This document shows, piece after piece, positions 37,538 through 44,736 of a DNA stretch of 64,000 bases. The stretch comes from a virus, in the IMG/VR virus record IMGVR_UViG_3300037258_000301, positions 1-64,000 of that record. One strand, written 5' to 3'. The notes under the pieces are model-generated. The model had not been told where the DNA came from. It made no database searches and was given only the letters and a program-made list of their open reading frames with translations. Made by a program: the position numbers and the translations under genes. Each line of letters begins with the position of its first letter. Position 1 is the stretch's first letter.

Positions 37538-37584
37538 TTGCGCGATCCAGGGGATCATGCGTTACTGTCCTCTCCGTCACCAAC
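37538..37584 (+). promoter_or_regulatory. Repeated phage promoter, copy 7 (19-nt spacer)
   Basis: TTGCGC at 37538-37543, 19 nt, TACTGT at 37563-37568, then GTCACC at 37576-37581. Shares ATCATGCGTTACTG with the candidate at 186-216. Confidence 0.65.
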
Positions 37585-37615
37585 CCCCAGTCACCGGGCC
37601 GCACCCGGAGGAGCG

Positions 37616-37816
37616 ATGAGCTTCCAGATCCTTGACGATGATGAGGTCCCTTCGGAGACCGTCGAGTTCACCGTGCGGATTACTGGCTCGACCGACGACA
37701 TCGGTCGTCTGCTGGATTTTCTGTCCGCATCTACCCACCCGCGTGTCGAGTTCGATCCTCCGGGTTGGACCAAGACCTTCTACGGATTCGAGCTGGACGT
37801 ATGGAACCTGACATAG
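37616..37816 (+). CDS. Hypothetical protein, 66 aa
   Basis: SD CGGAGGAG before ATG 37616. Beta-alpha pattern (ETVEFTVRITGSTDDIG; RLLDFLSAS). Overlaps the next start by 16 nt. Not recognised. Confidence 0.55.
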   Translation: MSFQILDDDEVPSETVEFTVRITGSTDDIGRLLDFLSASTHPRVEFDPPGWTKTFYGFELDVWNLT

Positions 37817-38091
37817 AAGACGATGGCCTCGACCCGAGACACAAGCGGGTCATGATTTCCGTCAAGGGCAACCGTCATCAAGAGATGATCGACGCCGCCA
37901 TCCTGGAGGCAGCGGCCTTCCTGGGCATGATGCCCAGAGAGCTGACCGTCCTGTCCTGCGGGATGGCCACCCCCGTCGAGTACACCCGCTTCCCGACCGA
38001 CCTCAACCACGACATCATGCCGGAACTGTGGGCCATGGAGGTCTTGGTCGGCGTCTTCATTCCTCCCAAGAACCCGGAGAAGGACTCATGA
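37801..38091 (+). CDS. Hypothetical protein, 96 aa
   Basis: Start inside the end of the previous gene. Contains KRVMISVKGNRHQEMIDAAI, a strand-helix unit, and a C-terminal LWAMEVLVGVFIPP strand. One Cys. Function unknown. Confidence 0.55.
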   Translation: MEPDIEDDGLDPRHKRVMISVKGNRHQEMIDAAILEAAAFLGMMPRELTVLSCGMATPVEYTRFPTDLNHDIMPELWAMEVLVGVFIPPKNPEKDS

Positions 38092-38318
38092 CCGACACTG
38101 TCGAATTTGACACCCCCGAGTACGCCGCGCAGCACGAGCAGATCGATGAGATGGCCACCTTGGCCACGCTGGAGCAGTTGCTGGCCGAGGCCAACGAGGT
38201 GCTCATCGACTTCGAGGTGCCTGAGCCGTTGCCTGAGGACGCCTATCCCACCGTGGCCCAGATCGAGGCCGACCTGGATGCCGAGGTCGATGAGGAGCCA
38301 GAGGAGGTCAAGGAGTGA
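38088..38318 (+). CDS. Acidic hypothetical protein, 76 aa
   Basis: ATGA overlap. Very acidic, Glu-rich throughout, with one helix (LATLEQLLAEANEV) and a tail DLDAEVDEEPEEVKE. Possibly a DNA mimic or a small partner protein; nothing firm. Confidence 0.5.
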   Translation: MTDTVEFDTPEYAAQHEQIDEMATLATLEQLLAEANEVLIDFEVPEPLPEDAYPTVAQIEADLDAEVDEEPEEVKE

Positions 38319-38686
38319 CCACTCCGGAGACTCCGCAACGCATCCGCATCCCGGATCCCACTGGAGATGCCTTCGTGGACTACCTGGAGATCCGTATCGC
38401 GCAGGTTTTGTGCCGTCAACCGGCGGGTGGGCATCGGGAGGACGAGGGTCGCCAGTTCGCTTTCGCGATGGGGCTGGCGACGGCTCGGTGGGTCTATCTC
38501 CTCCAGCACGACATCGTCAACGAGATCGTCGGCCCTGTCGAGTTCGTCGCCGCACTCAAGGGACGGCTGGCCACCCTGTCCGCACAAGAGACCGGCGTAC
38601 TCATCTCAATCGCCCTGGACTCAGCCAACTATGCCGAAGTTCGTCACGGTCGACGTCAACTACGCGATCTGCTACTGATCGACTAA
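38315..38686 (+). CDS. Hypothetical protein, 123 aa (GTG start)
   Basis: GTG 38315 overlaps the previous stop. Mostly helical (DYLEIRIAQVLCRQPAGG; FVAALKGRLATLSAQ). Not recognised. Confidence 0.5.
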   Translation: MTTPETPQRIRIPDPTGDAFVDYLEIRIAQVLCRQPAGGHREDEGRQFAFAMGLATARWVYLLQHDIVNEIVGPVEFVAALKGRLATLSAQETGVLISIALDSANYAEVRHGRRQLRDLLLID

Positions 38687-38700
38687 AGGAGGTACACGAC

Positions 38701-39237
38701 ATGGCTGGTTGCGGTAGCCGCTATCACGCCAATCAGCTGATCAGCTGCGAGAATCCGGCACCCAACCATGTCGTGTGCACCGCGTTCGACCCCGAGCAGT
38801 GGACGCACCTGCACTGGGACAACCCCACCTATGAGCCGCCACCCGAGCCGGAGAGCAAAGCCGGTGGCCGCGAGAAGGCCCGCAAGGTAGCTGCCAGGAC
38901 TGAACCGCCCTGGACCATGATGGATACCGTCAGGAAGACCGCCACGGGGTTAGATAGCTCCTCCACGCGGTGGACCGACGAGCAGCGAGCCCAGGTCACC
39001 GAGACGATCATCCGGTTGGCCTACTCTCGTCGAGCGATCACCGCCGACGACATCTGGGCCGCCTGCCCCGAGGTACCACCTGGTCCCGGCGTACACGCGC
39101 TCCTCACTCGCGCCGTCCAAGAGAAGCTCCTGACCAAGGGTGACTTCGCGGACAGTCAGCGCAATGACCGCGCCGATCACGACCGTGGCCGGCGGTTACG
39201 GGTGTGGCGTTCGCTGGTTTACGGCACGTCCACCTGA
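38701..39237 (+). CDS. Hypothetical protein with possible winged-helix domain, 178 aa
   Basis: SD AAGGAGG precedes the ATG. N-terminal Cys/His residues (GCGSRYHANQLISCENPA) recall a small treble clef. The C-terminal half WTDEQRAQVTETIIRLA, ITADDIWAACPEV, LLTRAVQEKLLTKGD looks like a winged-helix DNA-binding unit. Last gene before the head module, so a small-terminase role is conceivable but unsupported. Confidence 0.5.
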   Translation: MAGCGSRYHANQLISCENPAPNHVVCTAFDPEQWTHLHWDNPTYEPPPEPESKAGGREKARKVAARTEPPWTMMDTVRKTATGLDSSSTRWTDEQRAQVTETIIRLAYSRRAITADDIWAACPEVPPGPGVHALLTRAVQEKLLTKGDFADSQRNDRADHDRGRRLRVWRSLVYGTST

Positions 39238-39316
39238 GGCCAATCTCGCAACTGTGCCCGATCAGGAGTCGCCGAGCTAACTGGTGACCCAGCTTTTGAT
39301 CGGGAGGCCGATATTC

Positions 39317-40951
39317 ATGCCGACGGACCGCGACGCGCAACAACTGCTCCATGAGGCCGCGAACGCGCCCAGCCTGGCCGAGGCCCGCCGTTTGGTCGGC
39401 GAGGCCGAGCTGGTGAAGACCGCGCTCGTCCACAAGGCCACTCAGGATCGCGAGGTGGATCTGGCTCAGGCGATCGTGCGCGATCATCTGACGCCGGTCT
39501 CCGTGTTCGAGCATCACACCGCAGCGACCGACTGGCTCGGCGAGATCGATACGACACCGCCGGAGGACATGGATCATCAGATCCTCGCCCAGGCCAGCCT
39601 CTGGTACGGCAACGTGCATCCCGAGGTGAAGTCCTTCCCTTCCGAGTTCGCCGAACAGGCACGGGGGAAGGCCCACAAACTCGCCGGCGCCTACGGACCC
39701 TCGGCGGACGCGGCCGAGGAACTGTTCCTGGGACATGTCGCTGCCTGTCATGCGCGCGAGGTCAAGGCCGGTGTCGTCAAGCTCGCCGTTGAGGCTCCCA
39801 CCGCGCCGGACACTTCCCCGATGCCCTCGGGCTCGGCGTATGAGGGTCTGCCCGAGAACATCACCACTTCTGAGCGTGCCCCCGCCATCCAGGCCCTGGA
39901 GCAGAACAACGGCGCCGGTGGCGCGACCGACGTGGTGCCCATCAACGATCCCGGCCTGGGCGCGGCCGATACCCAGGTGGACCGCACCAACAACGACCTC
40001 GGTGACCAGTCCGTCGCCGATCTCACCAGTCAGGTGGACCGCACCTCGACGGCGAGCCGGCATGTCGCAACGAAGGGAATCCCCACCATGCAGCACGCGC
40101 AGTGCCCGACGTGCGGAGGCCACGGCCGGGTTGCCGTGCGCGTGGCCCCGCAGCCAACCATCGTCGACATCGTTCGGATGGGCGTTTCGGGTCTGGACCA
40201 GGTCGATCAGATCGTCGACCCACACGACAACGGCCCCGACACCAACCCGGCTCCGGGACAGGCCGAGACCTACCCCACCGACGTGGCGTTCCCGTGGACG
40301 ATGAGCCCGGCCAACGTCCAGCAGACCATCAGTGAGAACCAGCAGCAGCTCGCCGAGCGGGAGCAGCGCAAGGGCGCCTCCCTGGAACGCACCGCACGCA
40401 AGGAGGGCAACGCCGCCTACCGCGCGTTCGTCGAGCACAACATGAAGCGGCTGGACCCTGGCAAGAACTTCGACCCGCAGCACCGGCACGTCACGCTGCA
40501 CCAGGCCGCGACCCAGTTCGCGTTGAAGGCGTATGCCGTCGTCAAGCGGGCCGGCACCGACGACTCCGGTTGGATCGGTGACATGGGTGCCGGCGGCTAC
40601 TCCACCGGCGAGCAGGACTGGAACGAGTCCGCCATGTCCGGCGCGAACAACCTTCAGACCCCGGACCCGGTCTATGGCTGGGGCGGTGACAACCCCTCAC
40701 AGCCACTCAAGCCCTACGGCGCTGATGAGGCCGACGACGCCACCAACAACCCGGATGAGTGGGCGCCGGGGCAGCCGACCCAGATGGACATGGGTGGGCG
40801 TGGCCAGGCCACCAATGGTGCCCCGGCGCCCGGCTTCCCGAACGCACCAATGAGCCATGGTGCTTCCGTGGACAGCGATCCGAAGCTTCAGGAGCTGCTG
40901 GCCCTGGCTCGTCGGCGTCGAGCGTTCCTGGAGAGCAAGCAGAACGCCTGA
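39317..40951 (+). CDS. Putative head-associated protein, 544 aa
   Basis: ATG 39317 is preceded by GGGAGG and preferred to GTG 39284, which has no SD. Residues 1-150 are helical (LLHEAANAPSLAEARRLVG; EELFLGHVAACHAREVKA). Then a long polar linker, a CPTCGGHGRV DnaJ-type zinc half-site near residue 262, and a basic helical segment (RAFVEHNMKRLDPGKNF). The acidic Gly/Pro/Asn C-terminus resembles the linkers of its neighbours. Position opens the head module. Probably an internal or portal-associated virion protein. Confidence 0.5.
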   Translation: MPTDRDAQQLLHEAANAPSLAEARRLVGEAELVKTALVHKATQDREVDLAQAIVRDHLTPVSVFEHHTAATDWLGEIDTTPPEDMDHQILAQASLWYGNVHPEVKSFPSEFAEQARGKAHKLAGAYGPSADAAEELFLGHVAACHAREVKAGVVKLAVEAPTAPDTSPMPSGSAYEGLPENITTSERAPAIQALEQNNGAGGATDVVPINDPGLGAADTQVDRTNNDLGDQSVADLTSQVDRTSTASRHVATKGIPTMQHAQCPTCGGHGRVAVRVAPQPTIVDIVRMGVSGLDQVDQIVDPHDNGPDTNPAPGQAETYPTDVAFPWTMSPANVQQTISENQQQLAEREQRKGASLERTARKEGNAAYRAFVEHNMKRLDPGKNFDPQHRHVTLHQAATQFALKAYAVVKRAGTDDSGWIGDMGAGGYSTGEQDWNESAMSGANNLQTPDPVYGWGGDNPSQPLKPYGADEADDATNNPDEWAPGQPTQMDMGGRGQATNGAPAPGFPNAPMSHGASVDSDPKLQELLALARRRRAFLESKQNA

Positions 40952-40979
40952 GCGGCCAGAGCGGGAAGGGGCACACCCC

Positions 40980-41339
40980 ATGGACTTCCGTGCGGCACAT
41001 CGGAAGATCGCTGATGGCCTGTCTTCGGACATGGCGATGGACAGTTCAATGGAGGACGCCAGTCTTCCGGCGACTCGCCAGACCTTCCAGCCTCCTCCGG
41101 CGACGGACGGCTTGGACCCTGCCGCCTCGGGTGGCGCAGCCCCGATGAATGCGGTCGAGCCCTTCGGTAAGCCCGTGGTCAGTGACCCGCTGCTGCCAGG
41201 CCCGGCCGGCCACGAATCCGACCGAGGACCGGTGCCCTACACCGGTCCGGGACCCGATGTTGACGTGACGACACTGCACGGGGCAAGCCTGGGGCTGCGT
41301 GCGGAGACCTACCAACGAAAGACGACGAGGTTCCGATGA
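40980..41339 (+). CDS. Hypothetical head-module protein, 119 aa
   Basis: SD GGGAAGGGG precedes the ATG. A short helical start (MDFRAAHRKIADGLSS) is followed by a long Pro/Gly/Asp-rich disordered stretch. The layout matches the N-termini and linkers of the larger head-module proteins, so it may be a truncated or split relative. ATGA overlap downstream. Confidence 0.45.
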   Translation: MDFRAAHRKIADGLSSDMAMDSSMEDASLPATRQTFQPPPATDGLDPAASGGAAPMNAVEPFGKPVVSDPLLPGPAGHESDRGPVPYTGPGPDVDVTTLHGASLGLRAETYQRKTTRFR

Positions 41340-43222
41340 CCACGGATCTGCTCTGGACAGAGGCGAGTCGGGATCTGGAAGCGGAGCACGCTCAGCTGCG
41401 CCTGTTCGAGGCCCAGCAACGCACGGCGGATCTCTGGCCGTTCGTGGCTCTGGCGCGCTCCCAGGAGGAGCTGGGGCATCGGCTGGCCCTGATCCAGGAC
41501 ACCCTCACCGAGCGAGTCCCAGACCTGAGCCTGCACGGCGCCCTGATTGAGGGTTTGACGGCCAACCTGCTGCTCCAGGGCTACTCCACCGACCCGAACC
41601 AGGACAGTGGCGAGGACGAGGCCCCCAATGCCTCCACCTCGGGTCTGATCGGCAACGGGTCGAGCCTCCAGGACCAGGACGGCACTCCCGATCTCACCGC
41701 GTCCCGCAAGCCCGTCCAGATCTGGCATGAGGGCAAGCGTCAGTGGATCACCGTCACCGCTGATGCTCCCGGCAACCCGGCCTACTTCTCCGGCGGACCG
41801 GAAGCGGGCCCGAACACCGGTCAGACCGGGAGTTTCCCGGTTGAGCCCGGTGGCCCTGACCCGGTGGACCCCATCAACGGCAACGTGCCGCTCTCTCCCA
41901 CCAATGTGCTCGAACCAGCCAATCGGTTCCCGGCCCAGCCGCAGCCTTGGACCGTCCCGGCCGACAAAGGCTGGGTTGAGTATCCGATGACCTTGGGGAC
42001 CACCACGGCCACCCTGCACACCCATCCTGGTTTCGGTCCTGGCGTGGTCATGCAGGGCAGCCAAGGGAAACTGGGTGAATGGAACACTCTGCACTCGGCC
42101 AGCAACTTCGTTCCTGAACAGGCCAACCCGAACTATTTCGACCAGGGTCAGGTCGGCCTGGAGTCGCCGGAGGGTGCCGGGTTTCCGGTAGATGAGGCTC
42201 TCCCGGAACCCAATGAGCGAGTGGATCTCTACCAGAACGCCATGCCTGCCGGTGCGGGTGGAGCGGGGGTCAGTGCCCCTGGTGCGTACGGTGGCCCCGC
42301 CGTCAACTTCACCAACCCGCCGCAGTATGTGACCAGCGCGATCCGGAACAACGTCGGCACCTGCGCGGCCGATGGGTGCGGCCGGCCCGTCTATCGGCAG
42401 GGTGCCAAGTGGCATCATCTGGACGCCCATCTCAAGGGTGACCACAACGTCATGCTCGACGCCGATCACCCGTGGGTACAGGAGATGGCGCACTCCTCGG
42501 CGAAGATCCGTAAGGTGCGCGGTGGCTACGCGGTCTTCGACGGTAACGGTGAACGCCAGACCAAGGCGATGCTTTACTCGGCGGCACTGAAGGCCAAGCA
42601 GGCCAACCAGTACATCCGCAAGGATGGGGATCAGTGGGTCATCACCCAAAAGGGCACCGGCAAAGTTCTGTCACATCACGACAGTGAAGAAGAGGCCGAG
42701 AAGTCTTTCTCCGCCATGGAGATGCACAAGCATGAGGGGCGTTTCGTACGGCTAGCCGACGGTACCGACCCCAGTGCCGCAGCCGCTTTCAGCTTGCCCG
42801 AGACCGGTGGCAGTCCGATGAATACTCCCGCTCCCGCCGCGCCTCCGTCCATGGCACAGGGCGGTGCTGGCGCCGAGGCCATGCCACCGATGCAGAAGCC
42901 CAGTGGCGGCTCAACCGCGAACGTCCCCACTCCAGGAGTCACGGGGTCGCGGGACCCTCACGTGGTCGCCCTGTTCCATGTCGGTGAAGACATGGTGCGT
43001 GGACGACCGACCTCGGAGAGTCCCACCGGGGTGCCGGACGAGTTCACGGCCAACACCTGGGAAGGCCCGCTGAAGACTCATCCGCGTCAGTCCCCCGAGC
43101 AACGCGGCATCAACACCCCGCAGACCCCGAGCACCCCGATTCCGCAGATCAGCTCTTCGGACAACCCGGGCCAGAACGAACGGTCGGCAGAGCAGGACGA
43201 AGACGACGAGGACGAGGATTGA
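41336..43222 (+). CDS. Multi-segment head-module protein with Cys/His domain, 628 aa
   Basis: ATGA overlap upstream. An N-terminal helical domain (LEAEHAQLRLFEAQQRT) is followed by a long Pro/Asn/Gly linker. Near residues 340-370 is a Cys/His segment (TCAADGCGRPVYRQGAKWHH). Two strand-rich modules follow: IRKVRGGYAVFDGNGERQT and IRKDGDQWVITQKGTG with VLSHHDSEEEAEKSF. The latter resembles short repeats found in large phage structural polyproteins. It ends in a Pro/Gln/Asp-rich tail. Probably a virion-associated polyvalent-type protein; enzymatic function is not evident. Confidence 0.5.
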   Translation: MTTDLLWTEASRDLEAEHAQLRLFEAQQRTADLWPFVALARSQEELGHRLALIQDTLTERVPDLSLHGALIEGLTANLLLQGYSTDPNQDSGEDEAPNASTSGLIGNGSSLQDQDGTPDLTASRKPVQIWHEGKRQWITVTADAPGNPAYFSGGPEAGPNTGQTGSFPVEPGGPDPVDPINGNVPLSPTNVLEPANRFPAQPQPWTVPADKGWVEYPMTLGTTTATLHTHPGFGPGVVMQGSQGKLGEWNTLHSASNFVPEQANPNYFDQGQVGLESPEGAGFPVDEALPEPNERVDLYQNAMPAGAGGAGVSAPGAYGGPAVNFTNPPQYVTSAIRNNVGTCAADGCGRPVYRQGAKWHHLDAHLKGDHNVMLDADHPWVQEMAHSSAKIRKVRGGYAVFDGNGERQTKAMLYSAALKAKQANQYIRKDGDQWVITQKGTGKVLSHHDSEEEAEKSFSAMEMHKHEGRFVRLADGTDPSAAAAFSLPETGGSPMNTPAPAAPPSMAQGGAGAEAMPPMQKPSGGSTANVPTPGVTGSRDPHVVALFHVGEDMVRGRPTSESPTGVPDEFTANTWEGPLKTHPRQSPEQRGINTPQTPSTPIPQISSSDNPGQNERSAEQDEDDEDED

Positions 43223-43223
43223 T

Positions 43224-44225
43224 ATGACTGAGCAGCGTCCCGTGCCGGTGATCTGCCTGGGGTGCGGACACCGCGAGGTGCTGCCCCTGCGTGAGATCAC
43301 CGCAGCCTTGATGTGTACCTGTGGTTCGGACGATCTTGATGTGTTCGACGAGCACACGGCCGCCGGCCCGCACGAGTACGGCTCCACCTCGGTACCCACC
43401 CATCAGGCACCGTCGACGATTGACGGGTGGAACGAGTATCAGGGTCCGATGCCGGGACCCAACGAGCAGAGCAACGGCATTCCGACTCCGATCACCTGTC
43501 CGATCTGCCACGGCTCCGGTTTCGACCCACAGGACAGCGAGGGTGGCGGCTTCGGTGGCACGTGCCGTACCTGCCGTGGCTCCGGCATCTACACGCCGAT
43601 GACCGAAGCGACACCCCCCATGGTCGCCCGCCATCCGTACCCGAGCAACCAGACCAAGGTGCCATTCATGGGTAGCCCCGGCGTGACGGCGGCCGTCGAC
43701 ACTACTGAGCCCCCGACCAATGAGTACCAGCTTCGACACACCACCCCGGAGTACACCTCGCAGGGACCTCGGGGACCGGCCAAGCCCAATCGGTCCTACG
43801 ACTCCGGTGACGCCGAGACGTACTACCCCAAGGCACAGAACCGCTCTCCTGCGGTGCACCATCGCAAACCACACGACTACTCCAGCGAGACGGCCAAGCC
43901 ATTCTCGATGCCGGGGTCCTCCTGTCCGAACTGTGGGGATGGCCCACTGAGTTTGCGCAAGGACGCCGACGAGAACGCGTGGGCATCGTGCCCGAACTGT
44001 GGCCCGTTGGTGAACATCGATCGGCATCCCGAGTACGACCCGTACAACCTGCGATGGGGAACCGAGCTACCCAAGCAGAAGTTCAAGGAGGGTCGTCGGC
44101 TGGTGGGGAACACCAAGAAGACGGGCCGATTGCTGTCCATCATTTCCAGTGTTCAACAGTCCAATCCGGGCCTGAGCATGCGCGAAGCGGTCACGCTGGC
44201 TCGGCAGACGGTGGCGAGGTACTGA
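43224..44225 (+). CDS. Zinc-ribbon/DnaJ-type Cys-rich head-module protein, 333 aa
   Basis: Starts 2 nt after the preceding stop. Three zinc modules are visible: CLGCGHREV with CTCGSDD (N-terminal ribbon), CPICHGSGFDP with CRTCRGSG (DnaJ-type CxxCxGxG pair, near residues 91-121), and CPNCGDGPLS with CPNCGPLV near residues 233-260. Linkers are Pro/Asn/Thr-rich. The C-terminal ~60 residues are helical and basic (KQKFKEGRRLVGNTKK). Likely a nucleic-acid or protein-binding adaptor packaged with, or assembling, the head. Confidence 0.6.
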   Translation: MTEQRPVPVICLGCGHREVLPLREITAALMCTCGSDDLDVFDEHTAAGPHEYGSTSVPTHQAPSTIDGWNEYQGPMPGPNEQSNGIPTPITCPICHGSGFDPQDSEGGGFGGTCRTCRGSGIYTPMTEATPPMVARHPYPSNQTKVPFMGSPGVTAAVDTTEPPTNEYQLRHTTPEYTSQGPRGPAKPNRSYDSGDAETYYPKAQNRSPAVHHRKPHDYSSETAKPFSMPGSSCPNCGDGPLSLRKDADENAWASCPNCGPLVNIDRHPEYDPYNLRWGTELPKQKFKEGRRLVGNTKKTGRLLSIISSVQQSNPGLSMREAVTLARQTVARY

Positions 44226-44229
44226 CCCG

Positions 44230-44736
44230 ATGGCATTCCTGCGCGAAGGGTTCACGATCACCTTCATCGGCTCGCATGACGCCGATGGGGTGACCTTGGG
44301 CGACAAGGGTCGTCTCCTGGCCTTCGCCAGCGATCATGCCGCCCATGTCCAGTGGTTGACCGGGATCCGCGAAGGTCAAGTGACTCTCACGGACATCGAG
44401 GACATCGACAACGCCTCGCAGAAGTACGCCATGGCGCACCACGATGACCTTGCCGACTCGTTGGAGATGGGATCACTCCAGACGGTAGGGGCCCGTTCGG
44501 TTTACGACATCGCTGGCCCGGAAGGAACCCTGGTGCACATGGCCTCCCAGGGCCAGCTCGGCGGGCTCGCACCCATCGCCGATGGGGTACTGGGTTGGGT
44601 CTGTACCAAGATCCGAACTGAGAGTGCCTTCATGTCGGCACTCGCTGGGCTAGACCCGGATGAGCAAGAAGAGATCATTCAGATGGCTGCGTGCACGGTG
44701 CTTCGAGACACGTTCGGAGGCACCGATGACGATTGA
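44230..44736 (+). CDS. Hypothetical protein, 168 aa
   Basis: Starts 4 nt after the preceding stop. Alpha/beta sequence (EGFTITFIGSHDADGVTLGD; HVQWLTGIREGQVTLTD), possibly a small globular enzyme fold. Ends in an acidic helix (DPDEQEEIIQMAACTVL). No family recognised. Overlaps the next start. Confidence 0.5.
   Translation: MAFLREGFTITFIGSHDADGVTLGDKGRLLAFASDHAAHVQWLTGIREGQVTLTDIEDIDNASQKYAMAHHDDLADSLEMGSLQTVGARSVYDIAGPEGTLVHMASQGQLGGLAPIADGVLGWVCTKIRTESAFMSALAGLDPDEQEEIIQMAACTVLRDTFGGTDDD

Larger units (their letters stand above)
37147..37615. other. Non-coding structured interval
   Basis: No supported CDS. It contains the hairpin CGGGTTC/GAACCCG (about 37157-37176), a GAGCC/GGCTC hairpin near 37234, a tRNA-like 3' half, a strong terminator at 37329-37357 and promoter copy 7 at 37538. 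This points to one or more stable non-coding RNAs. Confidence 0.55.

Noticed and set aside
38701-39237. Small terminase subunit
   Set aside because: Only its winged-helix-like part and position suggest it; no large terminase lies nearby, so I left it as hypothetical.
39284-39316. GTG start for the 544-aa head protein
   Set aside because: No SD precedes it, whereas ATG 39317 has GGGAGG at suitable distance.
39104-40501. 465-aa minus-strand frame
   Set aside because: Antisense shadow of the 544-aa head protein; composition and lack of motifs do not support coding.
41309-42649. 446-aa minus-strand frame
   Set aside because: Antisense shadow of the 628-aa head-module gene, with Gly/Arg/Val-rich translated noise.
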